This document shows positions 42,264 to 50,265 of a DNA stretch of 64,000 bases, piece by piece. How positions within the stretch are numbered: the first letter of the stretch is position 1; each line of letters begins with the position of its first letter. Made by a program: the position numbers and the translations under genes. This DNA is from Microbacterium oryzae. GTDB lineage: Bacteria; Actinomycetota; Actinomycetes; Actinomycetales; Microbacteriaceae. The stretch covers positions 2,108,001-2,172,000 of the forward strand of contig NZ_CP032550.1 of NCBI RefSeq assembly GCF_009735645.1, in the 5' to 3' direction. The notes under the pieces were generated by a model. That model did not search any database. It saw only the letters and a program-made list of their open reading frames with translations, and was not told the DNA's origin.

Positions 42264-43097
42264 GTGACCGACATGCTCCCCGACTCCGTCTCGCCGGCCT
42301 CGCGTCAGCGCCTGCTCGAGCACGCCCGGGCGATCGCCGAGCAGTCGGACCGCCATGCCGTCACCCTCGAGTCGATCCTGGCCATCCTGCGCTCGTCGCG
42401 TCTCGACGACCGGGCGGCGCGCACGGCCGCGATCGACGTGGCCACCACCGCGCTCGTGCAGCTGCGGACGGCGGGCGACGAGCGGCAGGAGGCGCTGCTC
42501 GAGCCGGTGACCGGGGCCTTCGCGCGGGTGCGCGACGACCTCCGCCCGCTGGTGCGGCACAGCGATCTCGAGGTGCAGTTCGTCGAGCCGCCCGCCACCG
42601 GCCGCGCCCTGCCCGGCGACGTCGCTCATGCCGCGCGGGCGATCGTGCGTCGGGCCGTGCTGACCCTGGTCGATCAGGGGGACACCCGGCGCGTCCGGAT
42701 CCAGTGGGACTGCGATGGGCTCAACCTGCTCATCGCGATCCGCGACGACGGGCAGGGCACGCTGAGCGCGCACGACGACTCGCTGCGTCCGATGGTCGAG
42801 CGGGTGGCGGCGCTCGACGGGTCGCTCTCGGTGTCGTCGACGCCCGGCTGGGGGTCGGAGCTCGCCGTGCGCCTGCCCCTCGACCCGCCGCCCCTCCCCG
42901 AGCCGCTGGATCAGGCGGTGCCGCTGAGCGCCCGCGAGCGCGAGGTGCTGAAGCTCGTCGCGGCGGGCGGCCGGAACCGGGCGATCGCGCGCGCGCTCGG
43001 CATCAGCGAGAACACCGTGAAGTTCCACGTCTCCAACCTCCTGAAGAAGGCCGGAGTCGACTCGCGGGCCGAGCTCGCGGTCCTCGCCAAGGGCTGA
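42264..43097 (+). CDS. LuxR-type regulator fused to a histidine-kinase-like ATPase domain
   Basis: 277 residues. The C-terminal ~65 residues are a LuxR/NarL helix-turn-helix (LSAREREVLKLVAAGGRNRAIARALGISENTVKFHVSNLLKKAGVDSRAEL). The middle (about 115-215) looks like an HATPase_c fold: LIAIRDDGQGTLSAHDDS for the G1 box, and LRPMVERVAALDGSLSVSSTPGWGSELAVRLPL for the C-terminal part. The N-box Asn is not obvious and there is no receiver domain or phospho-acceptor His box. The protein thus appears to merge a kinase-like sensor module and its output domain in one chain. It is divergent from hxlB, suggesting control of formaldehyde fixation. Confidence 0.82.
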   Translation: MTDMLPDSVSPASRQRLLEHARAIAEQSDRHAVTLESILAILRSSRLDDRAARTAAIDVATTALVQLRTAGDERQEALLEPVTGAFARVRDDLRPLVRHSDLEVQFVEPPATGRALPGDVAHAARAIVRRAVLTLVDQGDTRRVRIQWDCDGLNLLIAIRDDGQGTLSAHDDSLRPMVERVAALDGSLSVSSTPGWGSELAVRLPLDPPPLPEPLDQAVPLSAREREVLKLVAAGGRNRAIARALGISENTVKFHVSNLLKKAGVDSRAELAVLAKG

Positions 43098-43117
43098 CGC
43101 GACCGGTCGCCTGCGGG

Positions 43118-44506
43118 TCAGTCGAGCAGGAGCGCGGGCTCCTCGAGCACCGACGCGATGTCGGCGATGAAGCGGCTGATCTTGTCGCCGTCGATGATGC
43201 GGTGGTCGAACGACCCGGAGACGGTCGTCACCCAGCGCGGCCGCACCTCGCCATCCACCACCCACGGCTTCTGGCGGATGGCGCCCATCGCGATGATGCC
43301 GGCCTCGCCCGGGTTGATGATCGGGGTGCCGGCGTCCATCCCGAACACGCCGATGTTCGTGATCGTGATCGTGCCGGCGCGCTGGTCCTCGGGCGTGGTC
43401 TTGCCGTCGCGCGCGGTCACCGTGAGGTTCTCGAGCGCGCGGGCGAGGTCGCGCATGGAGAGGTCCTGCGCGTCCTTGATGTTGGGGACGAGCAGCCCGC
43501 GCGGGGTCGCCGCCGCGATGCCGAGGTTGACGTAGTGGCGCACGTGGATCTTCGCGCCGTCCTCTTCCTCGACCCAGGCCGCGTTGATCATCGGCGTGCG
43601 GCGGACCGCCCAGATGACCGCGCGCGCCATGATGAGCAGCGGTGAGACCTTGACGTCCGCGAAGTCGGGCGACGCCTTCAGCCGCTTGACGTACTCCATG
43701 GTCCGCGTGGCGTCGACGTCGGTCCAGACCGAGACGTGCGGCGCGGTGTAGGCGGAGCCGACCATCGCGTTCGCGGTGGCCTTCCGCACGCCCTTCACCG
43801 GGATGGACTCCACGCGCGCGGGATCCATCTCCCACAGGGCGTCGGCTGCGGCCGCGGGCTCGGCGACGGGGATCTTCTCCTCGCGCACCGCCGGCCACTC
43901 CGGCGTCGAGATGTTGCGGAACACCGACGCCTGCTCGGCATGCCGCACGACGTCGTCGCGGGTGACCTCGCCCGCGCTCCCCGTCGCCCGCACGTCGGCG
44001 AGCTCGACGCCGAGATCCCGGGCGAGCTTGCGCACCGGCGGCTTCGCGAGGACGCCGCCGGGCTTGCCGTCGGCGGCCTCCGGGCGCTTGCGCCGGCGGC
44101 GGGTGGCGGCGTCGCCGCCGGATCCGTAGCCCACGAGCACCGATCCGCTGCGCTCGGGCTCGGCCGGCTTCGCGGGTGCCGACGCGGCGGATGGCGCGGA
44201 CGGGGCTTCCGGCGCCGCCTTCGGCTCCCCGGCCGGCTCCGACTGGTCGGGCTGGGACACCGGCGCCGGCGCGTCGTCGGCGATGGTGATGATCGCCGTG
44301 CCGACATCCACCGTCTCGCCCTCGGTCACGAGGAGCTCGCCGACGACGCCCGCGTACGGCGAGGGCAGCTCGACGACCGACTTGGCGGTCTCGATGTCGG
44401 CGACGACGTCGTTCACGGCGAGGGTGTCGCCGGGCTTCACGCGCCAGGCGACGAGCTCGGCCTCGGTGAGGCCCTCGCCGACGTCGGGGAGGTGGAAGGT
44501 CTGCAT
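43118..44506 (-). CDS. bkdC: 2-oxoacid dehydrogenase E2, dihydrolipoyl acyltransferase
   Basis: 462 residues with the standard E2 order: one N-terminal lipoyl domain ([20 protein letters not shown] ... [17 protein letters not shown], with the lipoylated Lys), an Ala/Pro-rich linker (about 80-135), a peripheral subunit-binding domain ([32 protein letters not shown]) and the catalytic domain ending with the [12 protein letters not shown] active site (His-Asp). It transfers the acyl group to CoA. With one lipoyl domain and E1 split in alpha/beta, it fits a branched-chain 2-oxoacid complex. No E3 gene is adjacent. It follows E1-beta by 12 bp. Confidence 0.92.
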   Translation of the reverse strand: MQTFHLPDVGEGLTEAELVAWRVKPGDTLAVNDVVADIETAKSVVELPSPYAGVVGELLVTEGETVDVGTAIITIADDAPAPVSQPDQSEPAGEPKAAPEAPSAPSAASAPAKPAEPERSGSVLVGYGSGGDAATRRRRKRPEAADGKPGGVLAKPPVRKLARDLGVELADVRATGSAGEVTRDDVVRHAEQASVFRNISTPEWPAVREEKIPVAEPAAAADALWEMDPARVESIPVKGVRKATANAMVGSAYTAPHVSVWTDVDATRTMEYVKRLKASPDFADVKVSPLLIMARAVIWAVRRTPMINAAWVEEEDGAKIHVRHYVNLGIAAATPRGLLVPNIKDAQDLSMRDLARALENLTVTARDGKTTPEDQRAGTITITNIGVFGMDAGTPIINPGEAGIIAMGAIRQKPWVVDGEVRPRWVTTVSGSFDHRIIDGDKISRFIADIASVLEEPALLLD

Positions 44507-44518
44507 CGGTCGATCCTC

Positions 44519-45499
44519 TCAGTACGCGAGCGCGCGGTCGACGGCCTCGAGGACGCGGTCGGCGTCCGGGAGGTACGCGCCCTCGAGCTTCGCGGGCGGG
44601 AAGGGCACGTCGAAGCCGGAGACCCGCAGCACGGGCGCCTCGAGCGAGTAGAAGGCGCGCTCGGCCACGGTCGCGGCGATCTCGCTGCCCACGCTCGTCG
44701 ATCCCGGCGCCTCCTGCGCGTAGACCATCCGCCCCGTCGAGCGGACGGAGTCGAGGATCGGCCCGTAGTCGACAGGCGAGAGCGAGCGCACGTCGACGAC
44801 CTCGCAGCTCACGCCATCGGCCTCGGCGAGCGCGGCTGCCTGCAGCAGCGTCGTGATCATGGCGCCGTGTCCGACGAGCGTCACATCGGAACCGCGGCGA
44901 ACGACGCGGCTGGCGTGGAGCGGCGCGGAGCGCGTCTCGCGGTCCAGCTCGCCCTTCACCCAGTAGCGGCTCTTCGGCTCGAGGAAGATCACCGGGTCGT
45001 TCGAGCGGATGGCGTCCTGGATCAGCCAGTAGGCGTCGCCGGGTGTCGAGGGGCTCACCACGCGGAGGCCGGCGGTGTGCGTGAAGTACGCCTCGGGGCT
45101 CTCCTGGTGGTGCTCGATCGCGCCGATGTGCCCGCCGTAGGGGATGCGGATGACGACGGGCAGCGAGAGCGCGCCCTCGTGGCGGTTCGTCAGCTTGGCG
45201 AGCTGCGTGGTGATCTGGTCGAAGGCCGGGAAGACGAAGCCGTCGAACTGGATCTCGACGACGGGCCGGAACCCGTTCATCGCGAGTCCGATCGCGGTGC
45301 CGACGATGCCGGACTCCGCGAGCGGGGTGTCGAGCACGCGCTGCTCGCCGAACTCGGCCAGCAGTCCCTCGGTGATGCGGAAGACGCCGCCCAGGCGGCC
45401 GATGTCCTCGCCCATCATCAGCACGCGGGGGTCGTCGGTCATCGCCTGGCGGAGCCCGGCGTTCAGGGCCTTCGCGAAGGTGGAGGTCTCGAGAGTCAT
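44519..45499 (-). CDS. bkdB: 2-oxoacid dehydrogenase E1 beta subunit
   Basis: 326 residues. The transketolase pyrimidine-binding domain opens with [39 protein letters not shown] and continues [31 protein letters not shown] and [23 protein letters not shown]; the C-terminal transketolase domain begins at [17 protein letters not shown]. Together with E1-alpha it binds thiamine diphosphate and decarboxylates the 2-oxo acid. The ATG overlaps the E1-alpha stop (ATGA). Confidence 0.92.
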   Translation of the reverse strand: [326 protein letters not shown]

Positions 45500-46638
45500 G
45501 CCGTGCCCTCCTCGAACGAGGCCTCGTAGTCGGCGAGCCAGCGGCGCTGCTCGTCCATCACCGGGTGCGGATCCGCGTAGACGTGCGCGAACATGTCGTC
45601 CGACGTGGGCACCGGGAGCTCGACCGTGCGCTTGCGGACGTCGGCGGCGACATCCGCCCCCTCTGCGTCGACGTCGGCGAAGAACTCCTCAGACGCGCCC
45701 CGCGCGGTGAGGTAGGCGCGCATCCGGGCGATCGGGTCGCGCTGCGCCCAGAGCTCCTCCTCGTCCTTGGTGCGGTACTTGGTCGGGTCGTCGCTCGTCG
45801 TGTGCGCGCCCCGTCGATAGGTGACCGCCTCGATGGCCTGCGGGCCACGGCCATCCCGCGACTCGTCCATCGCGAGGCGCGTGACGGCGTAGCTCGCGAG
45901 CACATCGTTGCCGTCGATGCGGACCGAGTCGATGCCGTAGCCGGCGGCGCGCGCCGCGAAGGACGCGCTGGCCTGCGTGGCGACGGGCACCGAGATCGCC
46001 CACTGGTTGTTCTGCAGGAAGAAGACGGTGGGGCTCCGGTAGGAGGCCGCGAACACCATCGCCTCGTGCACGTCGCCCTCGCTGGAGGCGCCGTCGCCGT
46101 AGTAGACGATGACGGCCTCGTCCTTCTCAGGGTCGCCCGACCCGGTCTTGCCGTCGAAGGTCAGGCCCATGCCGAAGCCGGTCGCGTGCAGGGTCTGCGA
46201 GGCGAGCACGAGCGTGTAGATGTGCGTGTTGCCGTTGCGGGGATCGGTGGGATCCCACCCGCCGTGGCTGAGGCCGCGCATCACGCGGATGATGTCGAGG
46301 GAGTCCACCCCGCGGATGCGCGTCACGGCGTGCTCGCGGTACGACGGGAAGATGTGATCCTGCGGGCGGGCGGCGCGCGCCGACCCGACCTGAGCGGCCT
46401 CCTGCCCGAAGGACGGCGGCCACAGCGCGAGCTGACCCTGCCGCTGCAGCAGCGTCGCCTGCTGGTCGAAGGCGCGCGTCACCGCCATGTCGCGGTAGAA
46501 CTGCTCGAGCTCGGCGTCGCCGAGGGCCTCGATGAGGGGAAGGTACCGCTCAGCCGCCGGGGACGGCGCGAACGTGCCGTCCGGTGCGAGGACGCGCACC
46601 GTCGCCGGGTCGGTCAGGAAGTCGGGCGAAGTCACCAC
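45496..46638 (-). CDS. bkdA: 2-oxoacid dehydrogenase E1 alpha subunit
   Basis: 380 residues. Thiamine diphosphate motif: YYGDGASSEGDVHEAMVFAASYRSPTVFFLQNNQWAIS (GDG-x-NN pattern); other landmarks are FYRDMAVTRAFDQQATLLQRQGQLALWPPSFGQEAAQVG, HIFPSYREHAV and the phosphorylation-loop-like YRRGAHTTSDDPTKYR. The wording of these motifs is closer to branched-chain E1-alpha than to pyruvate dehydrogenase E1. The GTG is leaderless (TAGCGT ends 6 nt upstream). First gene of bkdA-bkdB-bkdC. Substrate specificity (leucine-, isoleucine-, valine-derived oxo acids) is inferred. Confidence 0.92.
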   Translation of the reverse strand: MVTSPDFLTDPATVRVLAPDGTFAPSPAAERYLPLIEALGDAELEQFYRDMAVTRAFDQQATLLQRQGQLALWPPSFGQEAAQVGSARAARPQDHIFPSYREHAVTRIRGVDSLDIIRVMRGLSHGGWDPTDPRNGNTHIYTLVLASQTLHATGFGMGLTFDGKTGSGDPEKDEAVIVYYGDGASSEGDVHEAMVFAASYRSPTVFFLQNNQWAISVPVATQASASFAARAAGYGIDSVRIDGNDVLASYAVTRLAMDESRDGRGPQAIEAVTYRRGAHTTSDDPTKYRTKDEEELWAQRDPIARMRAYLTARGASEEFFADVDAEGADVAADVRKRTVELPVPTSDDMFAHVYADPHPVMDEQRRWLADYEASFEEGTA

Positions 46639-46956
46639 TCCACGCTAATCGTGTCGGCGTCCGAGCGGCGGGGAACACGGCGGACAACGGATCGCGGATT
46701 TCGTCGTCCGGACCCCACAGTCGTATGCGCGGGGGCGGATGGATGGGGCCTGCGGTCGGCGCCGGGGGTCGGCGGCCGGGGCCGGGTTCCTGGGCCGGGT
46801 TCCTGAGCTGCCAGACGATGTCGCCTCGCCGCCGGGACACCGTAATCCCCGGTTTTCCGTGTCGCATCGATGAGACGACATCGTCTGGCGGGGGCAGGGG
46901 CGCTAGCCGGGCCGGGGGGCGGATGGCCGGAGCCCGCGCTCCGAGGGGACGCCGCG
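46639..46956. other. 318-bp gap between the hisC-like gene and bkdA
   Basis: Holds the bkdA -10, a tandem GGGCCGGGTTCCT duplication (about 46780-46806) and the long inverted repeat at 46810-46889. I see no gene in it. Confidence 0.6.
46810..46889. repeat. 80-bp inverted repeat with 18-bp arms
   Basis: Arms GCCAGACGATGTCGCCTC (46810-46827) and GAGACGACATCGTCTGGC (46872-46889) pair with one mismatch around a 44-nt loop. The loop itself contains CCGGGACACCG and CGGTTTTCCGTGTCG, which can pair partly. It could terminate the hisC-like transcript or be a dispersed palindromic element. Confidence 0.6.
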
Positions 46957-48024
46957 TCAGGCGCGAGGGGCGACGGCCGCCGCGACCTCGAGGATGCGCG
47001 CGATGGCCTCCGGCTCGCCCACCGAGATGCGGATGCCCTCGGGGAACGGGCGGACGATGATCCCCGCCTCCTCGAACGCGTCGGCGGCCGTCTGGTCCGC
47101 GCCGTCGAGCCAGACGAAGTTCCCCTGCGCCTCGGGCACGCGCCATCCGATCCCGCGCAGGGCCGCGGCGAGCGCGTCGCGCCGGGCGGCGATCTCCGCC
47201 ACGCGCTCCGCCAGCTCGGGAGCGTGATCGAGGCTCGCCAGCGCCGCGGCCTCCGCATGCGCGGTCACCGAGAGCGGGATGGCCGTGCTGCGGGCGGCGT
47301 CCAGCACGCGCGGGTGCCCGATCGCGTATCCCACGCGGAGGGCGGCGAGCCCGTACGCCTTCGAGAACGTGCGCAGGACGACGACGTTCGGGTGCTTCTC
47401 GAACACGCGCTCGCGCAGGCCGTCCACGGCACCGGAGGCGAACTCCACGTACGCCTCGTCGAGGAGGACCAGCACGTCGGCGGGCACCCGGCCGATGAAG
47501 GCGTGGAACTCCTCCGATGTGATGATCGAACTCGTCGGGTTGTTCGGCGTGCACAGGAGGATCACGCGCGTCCGCTCGGTCACGACCGCCGCCATCGCGT
47601 CGAGATCGTGCCGGCCGTCGGGCAGCAGCGGCACCTGCACGTTCTCGGCGCCCGCGACGAGCACGAGTCCGGGGTACGCCTCGAACGAGCGCCACGCGTA
47701 CACGACCTCGTCGCCCGCACCCGCCGCGGCCTGGATGAACGCGGCGAGGAGCGACACGCTGCCCGCGCCGACGATCACGGCGTCGGCGCTCACGCCATAG
47801 CGCTCGCCGAGCCGCTCGCGCAGACGCGCGGCGGTCGCGTCGGGGTACCGGTTCAGGTCGCTCGCCGCATGCACGGCCTCGACGACGCCGGGAAGCGGGG
47901 CGAAGGGGTTCTCGTTGCTCGACACCTTGAACCCGCCCGCACCGGCGGCCTTGCCCTGGCGATACGGCGGGAGGGCCGCGATCTCGGGGCGGATGCGCGG
48001 GAGGACGGGCTCGGGGACGCTCAC
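46957..48024 (-). CDS. hisC: histidinol-phosphate / aromatic aminotransferase
   Basis: 355 residues, class I/II PLP-dependent aminotransferase, HisC subfamily. Landmarks: [61 protein letters not shown] (with the PLP-ring Asp), [20 protein letters not shown] (Schiff-base Lys) and [19 protein letters not shown]. HisC-like enzymes without a his operon around them often act as phenylalanine/aromatic aminotransferases (Pat), so substrate is open. The GTG is leaderless: TAGACT ends 6 nt upstream. Confidence 0.88.
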   Translation of the reverse strand: MSVPEPVLPRIRPEIAALPPYRQGKAAGAGGFKVSSNENPFAPLPGVVEAVHAASDLNRYPDATAARLRERLGERYGVSADAVIVGAGSVSLLAAFIQAAAGAGDEVVYAWRSFEAYPGLVLVAGAENVQVPLLPDGRHDLDAMAAVVTERTRVILLCTPNNPTSSIITSEEFHAFIGRVPADVLVLLDEAYVEFASGAVDGLRERVFEKHPNVVVLRTFSKAYGLAALRVGYAIGHPRVLDAARSTAIPLSVTAHAEAAALASLDHAPELAERVAEIAARRDALAAALRGIGWRVPEAQGNFVWLDGADQTAADAFEEAGIIVRPFPEGIRISVGEPEAIARILEVAAAVAPRA

Positions 48025-48073
48025 GGCACGAGTCTAGGGCGAGCGATCGCGTGCCCTTCGCGGGCGAGGATGC

Positions 48074-48079
48074 GAGACT
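48074..48079 (+). promoter_or_regulatory. leaderless -10 (GAGACT) of the holin-like gene
   Basis: GAGACT ends 6 nt before the ATG at 48086 and no ribosome site is visible; it follows the same spacing rule as many genes here. Confidence 0.4.
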
Positions 48080-48085
48080 GCCCGC

Positions 48086-48484
48086 ATGCGCTTCCTCGTC
48101 CGCGTCGTCGTGAACGCGTTCGCGATCTGGGTCGTGAGCCTCATCTCCGCCCTGCAGGTCACCATCACGCCGTTCGCTCCCGGGGGCGACCTGCAGGTCG
48201 TGCTGACGCTGCTCGCCGTCGCCGCCGTGTTCGCGATCGTCAACGCGATCGTCGGCACCGCCATCCGGATCGTGGCCTTCCCCCTGTTCGTGCTCACTCT
48301 GGGGCTCGCCTCGCTCCTCCTCAACGGCATCCTGCTATGGGTGACGTCGTGGGTGACGGGCTTCTGGAGCTGGGGGCTCGAGCTCGGCGGATTCTGGTCG
48401 GCGGTGCTCGCGGGCATCCTCATCAGCATCATCAACTGGGTCTTCGGGATCGTCCTGCGGCCTCAGCGCAAGAAGCGCCGCTGA
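48086..48484 (+). CDS. phage-holin-4_2-family (YvlD-like) membrane protein
   Basis: 132 residues with four hydrophobic segments (FAIWVVSLISALQV, VVLTLLAVAAVFAIVNAIVG, FPLFVLTLGLASLLLNGILLWVTSWV, FWSAVLAGILISIINWVFGIVL) and a basic end RPQRKKRR. The pattern matches the YvlD/phage_holin_4_2 family, common chromosomal membrane proteins of unknown role, some envelope-stress linked. It is not evidence of a prophage. It ends 7 bp before the convergent hydrolase gene. Confidence 0.85.
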   Translation: MRFLVRVVVNAFAIWVVSLISALQVTITPFAPGGDLQVVLTLLAVAAVFAIVNAIVGTAIRIVAFPLFVLTLGLASLLLNGILLWVTSWVTGFWSWGLELGGFWSAVLAGILISIINWVFGIVLRPQRKKRR

Positions 48485-48491
48485 GCCGCCC

Positions 48492-49805
48492 TCAGAAGGC
48501 ACCGCCGCCGCCTCTGCGCTGAGCGCGCTCGGGCGCCTTCTCCGGCCGGAAGTCGAAGACCTCCACCGCGGAGGCGTCCTGCAGCACGGCGATGCGCTCG
48601 CGGATACCCGCCACGCGCGGATCGCCGGACCCCTCAAACGCGCGCAGCGTCTCCCGGTACGCCGGCAGGCGGTGCGCGGGGATGACGAGGTCGCGCGGGG
48701 TGCTCATCGGATGGACCGTGCCCTGCACGAGCACGCTCTCGTCCGACCCCAGCGAGTGGGGCGCCGCTCCGCCGACGAGGAGGGGCACCGGGTCGTCGTC
48801 GTGCCTCACAGTCACGACGAGGGTGCGGGGCCGTGCCTCCACCTCCGCCGGCGCCCCGAGGGTGACGAGCGTGCGCACGTCGTAGCGCCCCTCGGCCGCC
48901 AGCCACCCCGCGATCATGCCGCCCTGCGAGAAACCGACCGCATGCAGCACGTCGCCCGGCGTCGCGCCCGCCTCGCGCAGCGCGAGCTCGACGGCCTCCG
49001 AGGCCTGCGAGCGGCGGCCGCTGTACAGCCGCAGGTTCGACTCCCAGTCGAGGACCGTCGTGCCGCCGCCCTGCGTGCCCGCGACGTACACGGCGAACTC
49101 GCGCCGGCCATCCGCCATCGTGTACCGCTCGACGCGGATCGTCGCGTCGGCGCCGTCGGGCACGCGGTCGCCGAGGTCGCTCAGCGAGCCCGGTGCGCGC
49201 CCCGGCCTTCCCCGCGCGCCGGGGTGCAGCTCGGGTCGGTGCGCGCGACCGCGCAGGTGCGCACCGTCGCGGATGCGCCCGGTGCCCGCGCGGCGCAGCC
49301 CCTCGACGAGGAAGGGCACCGGCGCGAGCATGAGCGGCGACGACAGCCCGAACATCGCCAGCAGCCGCCCCGGGCCGCCCTGCAGCTGGCGCGCGAACTC
49401 GTCGCCGTGCGCGGCGCGCCACTCCGCCAGGAGGCGCTCGGCCTCCCCTCCGGCGCCGGGGCTCCGCTCCTCCAGCTGCCGCGAGCGCAGCCGCAGCATC
49501 TCGGCGAGCGCGTCGTCCTGCTCGTCCATGAGCGCGCGCGCTCGCAGCTCGACCAGCTCGTACGCGTCGGCGGCGAAGCGCATCGCCCGCGCGAGGTCCG
49601 CCGCGCCCGAGGCATGGGCGGCCACGAGCACCGCGCACGCGTACATCCCGTCGAGACCGACGACCGCGTCGCCCAGCTCGTGCGCGACCCGCCGGATGTC
49701 GCCGGCCAGGCCCTCGAGACGCGCGGCGTCGCCATCCGCCGCGGCCGCCAGCCGACGCAGCTCGTCCGGATCGACGGCGACCGCCCCGCCCGACCCGACG
49801 TCCAT
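48492..49805 (-). CDS. WXG/LXG-like N-terminus fused to an alpha/beta hydrolase
   Basis: 437 residues. The first ~150 residues are all-helical (DPDELRRLAAAADGDAARLEGLAGDIRRVAHELGDAVVGLDGMYACAVLVAAHASGAADLARAMRFAADAYELVELRARAL), like the helical hairpins of ESX/LXG-type secreted proteins. The C-terminal ~220 residues form an alpha/beta-hydrolase: the nucleophile elbow is GFSQGG, with candidate Asp in HDDDPVPLL and His in QGTVHPMSTPRDLV. A lipase/esterase-like activity is plausible. The ATG overlaps the stop of the 86-residue WXG-like gene (TGATG). No ESX secretion ATPase is encoded here, so type VII export is a guess. Confidence 0.72.
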   Translation of the reverse strand: MDVGSGGAVAVDPDELRRLAAAADGDAARLEGLAGDIRRVAHELGDAVVGLDGMYACAVLVAAHASGAADLARAMRFAADAYELVELRARALMDEQDDALAEMLRLRSRQLEERSPGAGGEAERLLAEWRAAHGDEFARQLQGGPGRLLAMFGLSSPLMLAPVPFLVEGLRRAGTGRIRDGAHLRGRAHRPELHPGARGRPGRAPGSLSDLGDRVPDGADATIRVERYTMADGRREFAVYVAGTQGGGTTVLDWESNLRLYSGRRSQASEAVELALREAGATPGDVLHAVGFSQGGMIAGWLAAEGRYDVRTLVTLGAPAEVEARPRTLVVTVRHDDDPVPLLVGGAAPHSLGSDESVLVQGTVHPMSTPRDLVIPAHRLPAYRETLRAFEGSGDPRVAGIRERIAVLQDASAVEVFDFRPEKAPERAQRRGGGGAF

Positions 49806-50065
49806 CACGCCACCGGGAACATCATCGTGGCGGTCAGCGCGGGCAGCGCTCGGCCTTCCGCCTCGCACCGGAACGCGGCCGCGTACAGCGCGACCGCGAG
49901 ATCCCGCGACGTCGCGCGGAACCGCTCCGCGGCCGCCGAGCGCCAGCTCGTCAGCAGCGCAAGCGCCTCCGCGGCGGCCGCCAGCTCGCGGAGCTCTGCG
50001 ACGACCTCGTCCATCCGCCGCTGGGCGAGATCGACCCGCTCGCGCAACTCCTCCTCCGTCACCAT
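49805..50065 (-). CDS. 86-residue WXG100-like helical protein
   Basis: Two helices with a turn at about residue 40: VTEEELRERVDLAQRRMDEVVAELRELAAAAEALALLTSWRSAAAERFRATSRDLAVAL. The LLTSWRSAAAERF segment mimics the WxG turn plus AAxxF of WXG100 proteins (Gly replaced by Ser). Length also fits. Such small proteins usually form a heterodimer with a partner encoded next door, here the helical N-terminus of the hydrolase. Its stop shares one base with the next start. ATG 50065 has GGAG 2 nt upstream, close but usable. Confidence 0.65.
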   Translation of the reverse strand: MVTEEELRERVDLAQRRMDEVVAELRELAAAAEALALLTSWRSAAAERFRATSRDLAVALYAAAFRCEAEGRALPALTATMMFPVA

Positions 50066-50177
50066 GTCTCCACGGTCGTCCTCCTCGGCCCGGCGCGGAT
50101 GGCCGGGGCCGGGTTGGGGAGGGAGGTGCGGCGCGTCCCGGCGCTGTGGAGGAGACGACGGGCGGAGGGTCGCTGAG

Positions 50178-50183
50178 TATGAT
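50178..50183 (+). promoter_or_regulatory. -10 (TATGAT) of purB
   Basis: A near-consensus hexamer, unusual in this GC-rich DNA, about 80 bp upstream of the purB start; leader of about 75 nt with no recognised riboswitch. Confidence 0.5.
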
Positions 50184-50265
50184 CGGGGGGCCAGCTCGGC
50201 GCCATCCCGTCGCTTCCGTCGTCCGCGGGAGCGCGCGCCCGCCCGTCTCGACTCGGAGGCTCCCC

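Noticed and set aside
48086..48484. Prophage indication from the holin-like protein
   Set aside because: The YvlD/phage_holin_4_2 family is a common chromosomal membrane family; no other phage genes are near.
50066..50265. Purine riboswitch in the purB leader
   Set aside because: The leader is about 75 nt and GC-rich; none of the conserved purine or PRPP aptamer elements could be recognised.
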